Below are positions 8,717-16,263 of a stretch of DNA of 17,518 bases, piece after piece (within the stretch, counting starts at the first letter, position 1; each line of letters begins with the position of its first letter). This stretch comes from a bacterium. Its GTDB lineage: Bacteria > Spirochaetota > Spirochaetia > JABEVK01. The DNA lies in NCBI GenBank assembly GCA_021781625.1, contig JAJXWL010000019.1:1-17518 (forward strand). Reading direction: 5' to 3'. The notes under the pieces are model-generated. The model did not search any database. It worked only from the letters and a program-made list of their open reading frames with translations, and was not told the DNA's origin. The translations under genes and the position numbers were made by a program.

Positions 8717-9165
8717 GTGGTGCGAAGTTCACTACCTTCTCCAGAATTTTTGAAACTCAAGGAAGAGACTGGCAGCGGTGAGGTTTTCTATGACGAATCC
8801 CACATCGCTATCATTCCTATGGGGCTTTGCTACCCCGATCGAGGAAAAGCGGGAGACCTCCCCCTCGGCCTGAAGGTGCCCCACTATGGCAGACGAGATT
8901 TTTGTAAGCCCTACCCCATATCCAACTCATTCTTCCCGTAGGAATCTGAGCTCAACGGTTTTACCTGGGTAAGGCAAGCAATCTGACCGAAACCGAAAAA
9001 AACTTCAAAGCTCTTCCCCAATAATTTTTCTCGCTCGTTCACCCTTCGCCCCGAAACCAAAGCTGGTTGAAACGGAATCCGTGGTTTGAAGCCGAACTCC
9101 TGCCTGAACTTAAAGCCCGGGTACACGCTCTTGTGCCAGTGCCGTCAGAAAAGCCTGCTCACTAA
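8717..9165 (+). pseudogene. Decayed uracil-DNA glycosylase superfamily gene
   Basis: Frame 8717 onward gives VFYDESHIAIIPMGLCYP, then DRGKAGDLP, the hallmark 'vAIiPMGfCYPGkGkgGDLPPRPECAPLWH' block of a UDG-superfamily branch. A one-base loss in the C run at 8860-8864 shifts the frame. Reading resumes as PRPEGAPLWQTRFL, stop (TAA 8905-8907), ALPHIQLILPVGI, stop (TGA 8947-8949), AQRFYLGKASNLTETEKNF and KALPQ, stop (TAA 9022-9024), FFSLVHPSPRNQSWLKRNPW and FEAELLPELKARV. This follows the family to its normal C-terminus, including HPSPRN, the active-site region. The N-terminal ~70 residues are absent. Such enzymes excise uracil from DNA, but this copy cannot be functional. The frame runs on to a TAA at 9163-9165, antisense to the 3' end of ligA, so it is a convergent overlap. 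It fills nearly all of the apparently empty 8643-9109 gap. Confidence 0.85.
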
Positions 9166-11179
9166 CCACCCTTACGCCTAAACTTTGCGCTTTTTGCAAT
9201 TTACTTCCCGCTCCGCTTCCCGCTAGAAGGTGAGTAGTCGCTCCACTTACCGCCGATACTACCCGGCCCGCCCTTTTGAGAATTTCTTCTTCGGCGAGGG
9301 CACGAGGTTGAAACTTTTCAAAGGAACCCGTCACACACCAGACTGTACCGGCAAAGGCTGTATTTTCGGGACCGCGAGGAGCCTGAGCTTCCATCACCAA
9401 ACCGGCTTGCGTCAACTTGTCGATCAGCCTACTGACGCTGGGTTTCAATAGTCCAAGTTTGAGACTTTCAACGGTTCTCTCACCGACTCCTGGCAGGTTA
9501 ACCAGTTCTTGGGCTCGATTCTCAAGAGCCTCCCGCAAAGCTGCGTAGCTTTTTAGCCCAGCTTCAATTAGCAACTGGGCTAGTTTGGGACCAAGGTCGG
9601 GTATACCCAGTGCCGTCAAAACTCGCACAAAAGGTTGCTTTCGGGCTTTTTCGACTCCGGCACGAATGAGCTCGACTTTTTTGGGGCCAAAGCCAGCAAC
9701 GTCAAGAAGTTTATCGTAATCGCAGGTAAAAAAGTCCGAAGGATCATTCACTAAGCCCAACGAAATCAGAGTATCGACCGTTTCAGGGCCAAGATTTTCA
9801 ATATCCATTTGATCCTTGCCAGCAAAAAAAATGAGTCGATAACGCTTTTGATCGGGGCAATCTGGTTGGGGGCAAAAGGCATGGGCACCTTCTTTTCGCA
9901 AGCAGGAACCGCACGACGGACAAAACTCAGGAAATTTCCAGGTGCCAGGAGTTAGCTTTTCAACCACTCGTTCTACCGCAGGAATCACGTCTCCCCGTCG
10001 AGAAATTGCCACGATATCACCGATATTGAGTTCCAGGCCTTCAATAAAACCCTCATTGTGTAAGGTCACAAAAGTAATGGTACTGCCGCCCACCGCCACT
10101 GGTGACACCCTCGCCACCGGGGTCACTCGTCCCGTCCTGCCCACCTGCACCGTAATCTCTTCTACCTTAGTTTCGCCTTGAGGCGATTCAAACTTGTAGG
10201 CCATCGCCCACCGAGGATGGTGTTCTGTGGCACCCAGCTCTTCCCGAAGGTTTAAGGCATCCACTTTAAGCACCAAGCCATCGATATCCCAGTCAAGGGT
10301 CGGCCGCTGGCGGGTTTGGTCCTCGACGAGAGGACCTAACTCAGCATAAGGGATACCCCGACAGCTCAGAAGTTCGAGAGAGTGGCGCTGGACACCCGTA
10401 AACTGTCCCTCGGGAGACAGCGCCGCGATAGGGGCGTTTACTGGGAACCCCAACGTTTTCAACGCTGCCAATGCTTCTAAATGACCAGAGGGCAGAGTTT
10501 GCCCCGGCCAAGCTAAAAAAAACGCTTCATAGCAAAAAATGTGCAGGGGAACTTCGGCAGTTTCACGGCTTTTTACCCGCCGCAAAGTGCCTGCCGCCAG
10601 GTTGCGAGCGTTGGCGTAGGGTTCCTCTTGACGGGCATTGATAGAAGAAAACTGTGATTTCGGCAGGTAAACTTCACCCCTCACTGCCAATCTGAGACCT
10701 GGCTCAAGTTTCAGAGGAACAGTGGGAATGGTTTTTATGTTGGCGGTAACGTCGTTGCCCACCCAGCCATTGCCCCGAGTTAAAGCGCGCTCGAGAATAC
10801 CATTTTCGTAATACAGCACTACCGACAAGCCGTCGAGCTTCTGTTCCGCAACAACAACCAAAGGTTGAGAACTCAAGCCTTGGTTTTTCTTCAACCACGC
10901 CTCGAGTTCCGACACGGCGTAGGCCTTATCGAGACTCAAGACCGGCACTTCATGTGCACGTTCAGGAAACCCATGCGAAAGATCACTCCCAACACGCTGA
11001 GTAGGGCTCCAGGGGAGCCTCTGTTCAGGATTCTGCTCTTCCATTTGGCGTAAGTCGTCCCAAACTTTGTCATACTCAAGATCCGAGACGGTAGGCCGAC
11101 CTTGGGCATACTGACTTTGCCACAACAAAAGTTTCTCGGCTAACTCACTCATGCGCTGAATGATCTCTTCTGCTGGCAT
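9110..11179 (-). CDS. ligA: NAD-dependent DNA ligase
   Basis: A 689-residue enzyme, normal for the family (~670). It seals nicks in replication and repair using NAD+. Domains in order: the N-terminal Ia region (~1-65, containing the DLEYDKVWDDL helix); the adenylation domain with catalytic Lys114 in EQKLDGLSV and downstream TRGNGWVGNDVT, RGEVYLP and DWDIDGLVLKV; an OB fold with VQVGRTGRVTPVA; a zinc finger with Cys420, 423, 436 and 441; helix-hairpin-helix repeats (GFGPKK, GIPDLGPKLAQLL, LPGVGERT); and a C-terminal BRCT (~604-689, VWCVTGSFEKF). All key residues are present. ATG 11179 is preferred to a GTG nine codons upstream because AAGGGG lies 6 nt before it. The gene is divergent from the downstream methyltransferase and convergent with the glycosylase relic, whose frame overlaps its last codons. 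Confidence 0.97.
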   Translation of the reverse strand: MPAEEIIQRMSELAEKLLLWQSQYAQGRPTVSDLEYDKVWDDLRQMEEQNPEQRLPWSPTQRVGSDLSHGFPERAHEVPVLSLDKAYAVSELEAWLKKNQGLSSQPLVVVAEQKLDGLSVVLYYENGILERALTRGNGWVGNDVTANIKTIPTVPLKLEPGLRLAVRGEVYLPKSQFSSINARQEEPYANARNLAAGTLRRVKSRETAEVPLHIFCYEAFFLAWPGQTLPSGHLEALAALKTLGFPVNAPIAALSPEGQFTGVQRHSLELLSCRGIPYAELGPLVEDQTRQRPTLDWDIDGLVLKVDALNLREELGATEHHPRWAMAYKFESPQGETKVEEITVQVGRTGRVTPVARVSPVAVGGSTITFVTLHNEGFIEGLELNIGDIVAISRRGDVIPAVERVVEKLTPGTWKFPEFCPSCGSCLRKEGAHAFCPQPDCPDQKRYRLIFFAGKDQMDIENLGPETVDTLISLGLVNDPSDFFTCDYDKLLDVAGFGPKKVELIRAGVEKARKQPFVRVLTALGIPDLGPKLAQLLIEAGLKSYAALREALENRAQELVNLPGVGERTVESLKLGLLKPSVSRLIDKLTQAGLVMEAQAPRGPENTAFAGTVWCVTGSFEKFQPRALAEEEILKRAGRVVSAVSGATTHLLAGSGAGSKLQKAQSLGVRVVSEQAFLTALAQERVPGL

Positions 11180-11185
11180 TGTTTT

Positions 11186-11191
11186 CCCCTT
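11186..11191 (-). promoter_or_regulatory. Ribosome-binding site that fixes the ligA start
   Basis: AAGGGG on the minus strand lies 6 nt before ATG 11179. This favours that start over the in-frame GTG at 11206, which would lengthen the protein by nine residues. Confidence 0.6.
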
Positions 11192-11226
11192 CGGCCTACT
11201 CTTCACTCTTGCGAGTTATAGCAATC

Positions 11227-11232
11227 ATTATA
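11227..11232 (-). promoter_or_regulatory. Possible -10 element for ligA
   Basis: A perfect TATAAT on the minus strand lies in the 111-bp divergent ligA/methyltransferase spacer, about 48 nt before ATG 11179. The -35 hexamer at 17 nt is weak (TACACT), so this rests on the -10 alone. The same AT-rich patch could also serve the plus-strand gene (TAGTAT at 11231-11236). Confidence 0.4.
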
Positions 11233-11290
11233 GTATTTAACCACGACAAAGTGTATTTTGTAGATATCTAAGCTTTTTAAGGAGCTCTCC

Positions 11291-11845
11291 ATGGCACAGC
11301 ACGAACACGTTCCAGGAAGCGGGCATAGCAAAGGCATGGCTTTTCGAGACCAAATTGCCGGTTCTGTAGTCGAAGCGGTTAACCCTCAAGCCCACGATAC
11401 AATTTATGATATTGGCTCTGGCGATGGGCATTATTCGGCTCGTTTGGCAGAAAAAGCCTCGCGAGTGGTGGCCTTTGACGCCCGTCCTGAAGTTTTTCAA
11501 GGCGAAAACTATCAAAAACCCAATATTTCGACTGTTCCCGGCGATATCTGCCCCTGGGTCGAGGCCCACGGGTTTCACGAGGCTTCCCAGGTTTTCTTTT
11601 CCAATTCTTTTCACGACATGCCCTGCCAAGAAAAGCTCCTAGAACTGCTGGGCTCTACGCTCCGTCCAGCAAGTCGCCTCAACTTTGTCGAATTTAAGCT
11701 CGATACCCCGTTTGGCCCTCCTGTTGGAATCCGCTATAGTCCCGAACGCCTCAATCAAGTCGTCGAGGCCCAGGGCTTCCGACTGGTCAAGGAATTGAGC
11801 TTCGAGTACCATTACTTTCATACTTACGAAAAACTTAAGGAGTAA
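11291..11845 (+). CDS. Class I SAM-dependent methyltransferase, substrate unknown
   Basis: 184 residues. Motif I, IYDIGSGDGHYSARLAE (residues 38-54), is the SAM-binding glycine loop, followed by the acidic strand end VVAFDARPE (59-67). FSNSFHDM (~103-110) sits where motif IV would be, and SRLNFVEFK gives the later beta strand. The N-terminus is His-rich (HEHVPGSGH), which also suggests a small-molecule or protein methyltransferase of the UbiE-like type, but the substrate cannot be named. AAGGAG lies 6 nt before ATG 11291. It is followed by rsmD after two bases, so the two are probably translated together, and the RNA modification setting hints at a related housekeeping role. ligA is divergent. 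Confidence 0.85.
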   Translation: MAQHEHVPGSGHSKGMAFRDQIAGSVVEAVNPQAHDTIYDIGSGDGHYSARLAEKASRVVAFDARPEVFQGENYQKPNISTVPGDICPWVEAHGFHEASQVFFSNSFHDMPCQEKLLELLGSTLRPASRLNFVEFKLDTPFGPPVGIRYSPERLNQVVEAQGFRLVKELSFEYHYFHTYEKLKE

Positions 11846-11847
11846 GG

Positions 11848-12414
11848 GTGAGGATTACTGGCGGAAAGTACCGAAGCCGTATCGTTCTATGCCCTAAAGG
11901 GGAAATTCGCCCGGCAATGGATCGGATGAGGACAAGCCTGTTCTCAATTTTGGGCCCGCTGGACGGCATTTCTGTGCTCGACCTTTTTAGCGGCTCGGGT
12001 TTAGTTGGTATCGAAACAGCAAGTCGTGGCGCCGCCGAAGTTGATCTCGTCGAAAAGGATTGGGGAAAAAAGCCAACCATTCTACGAAACTTGTCCTGGG
12101 TAGAAGAACCCGTTCGTTTGCATTTGACTGACGTGAAGCTCTTTCTGAAGCGAGCAGAACGCCAATGGGGCCTCATTTACGCCGATCCACCCTTTCCCCT
12201 TGCTGGCAAGCTAGAAATTCTCGAACTTGTCGCACAGCGAGAGCTTTTAATCCCCCAGGGCACTTTGATAATGCACTACCCCGGTGAAGAAACTTACCCC
12301 GACCAGGTTGGTACTTTACGCCGGTTCGACCATAGGACCTATGGACGCAGTCATTTGGTCTTCTATACAAACCCTGAGGTCGATACTGACGAAGCCCCCT
12401 CTTCCCTTCCTTAA
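11848..12414 (+). CDS. rsmD: 16S rRNA (guanine(966)-N2)-methyltransferase
   Basis: 188 residues, the usual size. RsmD methylates G966 of 16S rRNA with SAM. Seen: MRITGGKYRSR at the N-terminus (family MRIIgGxxrGR), IRPAMDRMRTSLFSIL (20-35; family RPT.DrvReaLFNiL), motif I VLDLFSGSGLVGIE (43-56), acidic strand VDLVEKD (65-71), and the catalytic YADPPF (111-116; DPPF/NPPY class of N-methyltransferases). The start is GTG 11848, supported by AAGGAG at 11837-11842, 5 nt before it. There is no better ATG. The upstream methyltransferase stops two bases before the start. The nucleoside kinase follows after 22 nt. Confidence 0.93.
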   Translation: MRITGGKYRSRIVLCPKGEIRPAMDRMRTSLFSILGPLDGISVLDLFSGSGLVGIETASRGAAEVDLVEKDWGKKPTILRNLSWVEEPVRLHLTDVKLFLKRAERQWGLIYADPPFPLAGKLEILELVAQRELLIPQGTLIMHYPGEETYPDQVGTLRRFDHRTYGRSHLVFYTNPEVDTDEAPSSLP

Positions 12415-12436
12415 CGCGTTGAACTATTCTGAAAGA

Positions 12437-14077
12437 ATGCCGCAACTTTCTGTCACTTTAGGTCAAACACAGCTCACTGTTCCTTCGGGAACACCCCTTG
12501 CCGATCTTTTACCGGCAAACCCGAAGGCCCCCGCCATTTTAGGTGCCCTCGTGAATCAGCGTTTACGGAGTTTGCGCTCGGCACTCACCATCTCGGCTAC
12601 GCTTGAACCTGTGCTAGCCGATTCGTCCATGGGACACAAAATTTACCGCAAAACCCTTTGCTTCCTTTTAGAATTAGCGGGGCAAAAGTTTCCCGAACAA
12701 AAACTTCGTATTGGTCCTTCTCTGGGAAATGCCTACCTCTTTTTTGATGAGTCCGGCACCTTAACCCCGGAACGCCTGACCAAGTTGAAAAAAGAAATGC
12801 AAGCTCTTGTCGAGCGAAACTTACCCTTAGAACCGTATCGTTTGCCCTATGCCGAAGCATGCCGACTATTTTCGCCCACCAGCGAAGCAGGCAAGCTCAT
12901 CGTGCAAAAGAACCAACCCGAAGTCCCTTGTGTAGAATGTGAAGGCTTTTGGGCCTTGGAGCACTTTCCTTTGGCTCCTTCGACGGGAGCGGTTGCTGTC
13001 TTCGACCTGCAACCCCATCAGGACGGGTTGCTCTTGGTCTTTCCCGAAAAACGTTGGCCCCTGGCGCTAGCACCGGTACCTTCAAAACCACTCTTGGTGC
13101 AAACAGCCCGCGAATACAAAACCTTAATCGATATTCTGGGAATACCTTCGGTTCCAGAACTGAATGAAATCGTCGCCAAGCCCAAAGAGGCTTCTCACTT
13201 TGTTCAGGTAGCCGAGACTCTGCAAGAAAAAAAGCTCAGCCGACTCGCTGATCAGCTAGCGGGCTTAAGCTCAACCCTCAAGATAATCTTGGTAGCAGGC
13301 CCCTCTTCGTCAGGAAAAACCACCTTTACCAAAAAACTTGCCGTACACTTACAGGCTGTTGGGTTTAAGCCCCGTCTCTTGGGTCTGGACGACTACTTTT
13401 TAGACCGTGAGCACACCCCCAAGGATGCTGAAGGGAACTATGACTTCGAGGCGTTAGAGGCTCTGGATATTCCTTTACTGAATGAACACCTGGTCGCTCT
13501 TTTGGCAGGCAAGTCCGTTGAAACGCCTATTTTTGATTTTAAGACAGGGGCGAGAAAACCCCAGGGTCGTCCCCTAACTCTTGGGCCTCGTGACCTCTTG
13601 ATTATGGAAGGAATCCATGGCCTTAACGACGCCTTAACCCCCCTGGTGCCCCGCGAAAAAAAGTTCAAGATTTACGTTTCGCCGTTGACAGCACTCGTCA
13701 TTGACCCACACAACCGGCTTTCTACCACCGACAACCGTCTAATCCGTCGAATGGTTCGCGACTTTCAATTCCGAGGCTATTCTGCCCTTCATACCTTACG
13801 TCAGTGGCCCTCGGTGAGGCGTGGCGAGGACAAGAATATTTTTCCGTTTCAAGAATCGGCGGATGCCTCGTTTAATAGCTCATTGGACTACGAACTGGCT
13901 GTTCTCAAAGAGGTGGCAGTACCTCTTTTAAAAACCGTCCCTCCCACTGAGCCTGAGTACACCGAGGCCTATTATTTGTTGTCACTCTTGGATAACTTCA
14001 TTCCCATGACTGACCTTCCCGTCCCAAGTTTCTCAATTTTGCGAGAATTTGTCGGTCGGAGCGGGTTCAAGTATTAA
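12437..14077 (+). CDS. TGS-domain nucleoside kinase (uridine kinase/phosphoribulokinase family)
   Basis: 546 residues. Residues 1-60 form a TGS-like domain (VTLGQTQLTVPSGTPLADLL). Residues ~60-230 resemble the second additional domain of threonyl-tRNA synthetase. The C-terminal kinase has P-loop LVAGPSSSGKTT (285-296), lid/substrate segment LGLDDYFLDREHTPKD (315-330), NYDFEALEALD and LLIMEGIHGL (387-396). This fusion is known in spirochaetes, Thermotogae and Firmicutes and is annotated as uridine kinase or nucleoside kinase. It would phosphorylate a nucleoside with ATP or GTP. The frame is open 51 codons further upstream inside rsmD, but ATG 12437 starts exactly at the TGS domain, so it is preferred. 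The Shine-Dalgarno is weak (GAAAG). The roles of the TGS and synthetase-like parts are unknown. Confidence 0.88.
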   Translation: MPQLSVTLGQTQLTVPSGTPLADLLPANPKAPAILGALVNQRLRSLRSALTISATLEPVLADSSMGHKIYRKTLCFLLELAGQKFPEQKLRIGPSLGNAYLFFDESGTLTPERLTKLKKEMQALVERNLPLEPYRLPYAEACRLFSPTSEAGKLIVQKNQPEVPCVECEGFWALEHFPLAPSTGAVAVFDLQPHQDGLLLVFPEKRWPLALAPVPSKPLLVQTAREYKTLIDILGIPSVPELNEIVAKPKEASHFVQVAETLQEKKLSRLADQLAGLSSTLKIILVAGPSSSGKTTFTKKLAVHLQAVGFKPRLLGLDDYFLDREHTPKDAEGNYDFEALEALDIPLLNEHLVALLAGKSVETPIFDFKTGARKPQGRPLTLGPRDLLIMEGIHGLNDALTPLVPREKKFKIYVSPLTALVIDPHNRLSTTDNRLIRRMVRDFQFRGYSALHTLRQWPSVRRGEDKNIFPFQESADASFNSSLDYELAVLKEVAVPLLKTVPPTEPEYTEAYYLLSLLDNFIPMTDLPVPSFSILREFVGRSGFKY

Positions 14078-14109
14078 CCTGACCGAAAGAGCATCCGATA
14101 GAAGGAAAT

Positions 14110-14913
14110 ATGAAAGCGGGCAAAGGCATGGACATCTCGACGGTGGTCGGGCTCATCTTGGGGATGGGCGGCATCGTCACCGGTTACATCATTGAAGGTG
14201 GAAACCCGGCCTCGTTGTTGGGGCTGTCAGCGTTTATTATTATCTTTGCGGGTGTCTCTGGGGCTCTGATCGTTTCGTTTGGCATTAAAGATTTTCTCCG
14301 CATCGGCGCCATCTTGAGTGAATCGTTTACGCCTGCCAATGAAGCCAATGCCGAGCTCGCCGGCCAGATTGTTGACCTATCGGATAAAGCACGCAAAGAA
14401 GGCCTGTTGTCGTTGGATGACATGGTCGATGACATTGAAGACCCCCTGTTTCGCAAAGGCATTCGGATGGTAGTTGACGGTGTTGACCCTGAAGAGATTG
14501 AAAAGATCCTCGATACCGACATGACCATCTACGAAGCCAAAAAAAAAGAAGATGCCGAAGTCTATGCACAGGCCGGCGGTTTTGCTCCGACGATGGGGAT
14601 TATTGGTACAGTTACCGGTCTGGTTCTCGTTTTGGGAAACTTAGCTGGTGACGTCGAACATTTGGGTCACGCTATTGCTGCAGCGTTTATCGCCACCCTG
14701 TACGGGATTAGCTTGGCCAACGTTTTTGCCTTACCCGTTGCCAACAAGCTCAAAGGAAAAATCAAAAAAGAAAAGTTACGGATGGAAATGATTCTGGCCG
14801 GAGTCTTTGCGATCCATAAAGGTGAAAGCCCCATGCTAGTGAAAGAAAAAATGATGTCGTATTTGGAAGAAGCCGAACAAAAGCTTTTGGACAAAGGCGG
14901 GGGTGAGGATTAA
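14110..14913 (+). CDS. motA: Flagellar motor stator protein
   Basis: 267 residues, normal for MotA. It forms the ion channel of the flagellar stator with MotB in the inner membrane. Four membrane helices: ~9-29 (TVVGLILGMGGIVTGYIIEG), ~36-57, ~155-178 (FAPTMGIIGTVTGLVLVLG, with the conserved Pro before helix 3) and ~184-206. The cytoplasmic loop holds DPLFRKGIRMVVDGVDPEEI (~111-130), the conserved charged segment that touches FliG. ATG 14110 follows AAGGA with a short 3-nt spacer. Met7 (14128) is an alternative start that would match the MDxxTxxG beginning of many homologues. motB follows after two bases. The coupling ion (H+ or Na+) cannot be decided here. Confidence 0.95.
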   Translation: MKAGKGMDISTVVGLILGMGGIVTGYIIEGGNPASLLGLSAFIIIFAGVSGALIVSFGIKDFLRIGAILSESFTPANEANAELAGQIVDLSDKARKEGLLSLDDMVDDIEDPLFRKGIRMVVDGVDPEEIEKILDTDMTIYEAKKKEDAEVYAQAGGFAPTMGIIGTVTGLVLVLGNLAGDVEHLGHAIAAAFIATLYGISLANVFALPVANKLKGKIKKEKLRMEMILAGVFAIHKGESPMLVKEKMMSYLEEAEQKLLDKGGGED

Positions 14914-14915
14914 CC

Positions 14916-15674
14916 GTGGCAGGAAAGAAGTTTTCAACAAAAAGGGTTCGCCGAGGCGGTGACGAAGCCCACGATAATGCCGAACGCTGGCTTTTGACCT
15001 ATTCAGACATGATCACCCTTCTTATGCTCTTTTTTATCGTTCTGTACGCCCTGGCTCCGCACAAACCCCTCATCAATGAAGATTTTGCCCAGACCTTCCA
15101 GACCATTTTTCAAGGAGCTAACCTGGGTTACATCATCCAAGAAAAGAACGCCAAAGGAACCAAGGGTATGATGCTCGAAGGCAAACAGCAAATTGATCCT
15201 TCAAAAGTTCTTCGCGAAAAGCGAAATGCCCTGATGACTCAGCTCGAGTACCGTCTAAAAAACATCATGCCGCAGAACCAATACAAGATCAGCGAAATTC
15301 AAGACGGCATACGAATAACCCTCTTTTCCGATACCTTTTTTCCTCCTGGTAGTCCCGAGATTAGCCCTCCGTCGGTGCCGTTTTTAGGAAAAGTCGCCGA
15401 AGCCTTGACGGCCCTTCCTAACGCCATTCGTATTGAGGGACACACGGACGGATCCGCTGTCGAAGGGGATAGGTTTGCCAAAGAGTGGCAGTTATCTACC
15501 GAACGTGCCCTTTCCGTCTTGAACCTTTTTTTCAGTTATGGCTTTCCTGAAGACAAAGCTTCAGTGGCCGGCTATGGATCAACCCGGCCTATCGCAACCA
15601 ATGCTACTCCAGAGGGACAGGCCTTTAACCGAAGGGTTGACCTTGTTGTTCTTTGGGATAAGGCGCAGATGTAA
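14916..15674 (+). CDS. motB: Flagellar motor stator protein with OmpA-like peptidoglycan-binding domain
   Basis: 252 residues. The single membrane helix WLLTYSDMITLLMLFFIVLY (25-44) carries Asp31, the ion-carrying residue essential for torque. A plug/linker region follows, then an OmpA-like domain (~165-250) with IRIEGHTDGSAVEGD (~173-187), LSTERALSVLNLF and FNRRVDLVVLW, which anchors the stator to peptidoglycan. GTG 14916 is used with GAGG 7 nt upstream, inside the end of motA, so the two are translationally coupled. Convergent with bcp, with a 9-bp gap and no visible terminator. Confidence 0.95.
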   Translation: MAGKKFSTKRVRRGGDEAHDNAERWLLTYSDMITLLMLFFIVLYALAPHKPLINEDFAQTFQTIFQGANLGYIIQEKNAKGTKGMMLEGKQQIDPSKVLREKRNALMTQLEYRLKNIMPQNQYKISEIQDGIRITLFSDTFFPPGSPEISPPSVPFLGKVAEALTALPNAIRIEGHTDGSAVEGDRFAKEWQLSTERALSVLNLFFSYGFPEDKASVAGYGSTRPIATNATPEGQAFNRRVDLVVLWDKAQM

Positions 15675-15683
15675 CCTGACCGC

Positions 15684-16139
15684 TCAACCTAAGAACGGCA
15701 AAACCTGAACAGCATGGTTTTCTGTGTCTACCTTTTTTATCACTTTGGTCACGACGCCTTGCTCATCAATGACAAAAGTTGTTCGCAAAACACCCACCGA
15801 TTTTTTTCCATAGAGGTTCTTTTCTCCCCAGGCCCCCCAAGCCTCCATGACGGTATGCTCAGGGTCACTCAGTAACGTGAAAGGCAAACCATATTTTTCG
15901 ATAAACTTTTGATGTGAGGCCGAACTATCCGGACTAATCCCCAAAATGACCGTATTTTTCGCCAAGAGCTGGGAATGTCCATCTCGTAACGAACAGGCTT
16001 CTTTCGTACAACCGGGGGTATCGTCTTTGGGATAGAAATACACCACGACTTTTTTTCCGCGCAAAGAAGAAAGGGTAACGCTGTTTCCTTGGGCATCAGC
16101 CAGGGTAAAATCCGGAGCTAAAGATTTTTCTTGAATCAT
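15684..16139 (-). CDS. bcp: Thiol peroxidase of the BCP/PrxQ family
   Basis: 151 residues from ATG 16139, the normal BCP length. It reduces hydroperoxides with thioredoxin as donor in the cytoplasm. Seen: LAPDFTLADAQGN at the start, VVYFYPKDDTPGCTKEACSL with peroxidatic Cys44 and resolving Cys49 (the CxxxxC atypical 2-Cys arrangement), GISPDSSASHQKFIEKYGL, LLSDP, and VLRTTFVIDEQG (active-site Arg). The open frame runs 53 codons further upstream, but that part crosses the divergent promoter region and looks non-coding. GAGGTG just before ATG 16139 supports the short form. Convergent with motB, divergent from the response regulator. Confidence 0.95.
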   Translation of the reverse strand: MIQEKSLAPDFTLADAQGNSVTLSSLRGKKVVVYFYPKDDTPGCTKEACSLRDGHSQLLAKNTVILGISPDSSASHQKFIEKYGLPFTLLSDPEHTVMEAWGAWGEKNLYGKKSVGVLRTTFVIDEQGVVTKVIKKVDTENHAVQVLPFLG

Positions 16140-16142
16140 AAT

Positions 16143-16148
16143 CACCTC
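16143..16148 (-). promoter_or_regulatory. Ribosome-binding site that fixes the bcp start
   Basis: GAGGTG on the minus strand lies just before ATG 16139 (GAGG with a 5-nt spacer). It marks the 151-residue start and argues against the 53-codon upstream extension. Confidence 0.65.
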
Positions 16149-16167
16149 GATAGCAAAAAATTCATCA

Positions 16168-16206
16168 TTTTTTGGGGCTTGGGCAAATTTTTTGGCTTTG
16201 GGCAAA
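16168..16206. repeat. Two-copy imperfect tandem repeat in the divergent bcp/regulator spacer
   Basis: Copy one (16168-16187, 20 bp) and copy two (16188-16206, 19 bp) both run from TTTTTT through GG and CTT to GGGCAAA. They differ by one or two bases and one indel. They abut a TTTCTTTGACA sequence that contains the -35 of the plus-strand promoter. They could be paired operator sites for both divergent genes or simple slippage repeats. Confidence 0.7.
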
Positions 16207-16211
16207 TTTCT

Positions 16212-16241
16212 TTGACAATCCTTTGTTATGTTTCGTAAACT
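16212..16241 (+). promoter_or_regulatory. Predicted sigma-70 promoter of the hybrid response regulator
   Basis: A perfect -35 TTGACA (16212-16217), 18-bp spacer, and TAAACT (16236-16241, 4 of 6 matches) as -10. Transcription would start near 16248, just ahead of ATG 16264. This also argues that the earlier in-frame ATG at 16228 is not used. Confidence 0.5.
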
Positions 16242-16263
16242 TAAGGTATGGGGATTGCCGTCA

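Noticed and set aside
11237..11629. 130-codon minus-strand open frame
   Set aside because: It lies antisense to the well-supported SAM methyltransferase and its translation shows no domain or signal; a shadow frame.
12284..12436. Upstream extension of the nucleoside kinase frame overlapping rsmD
   Set aside because: The extension overlaps rsmD in another frame and the TGS domain begins right at ATG 12437.
15672..15682. TAACCTGACCG occurs after both the nucleoside kinase (14075) and motB (15672) stop codons
   Set aside because: Eleven bases, including the stop codon, in two copies only; no hairpin or other feature. Probably coincidence.
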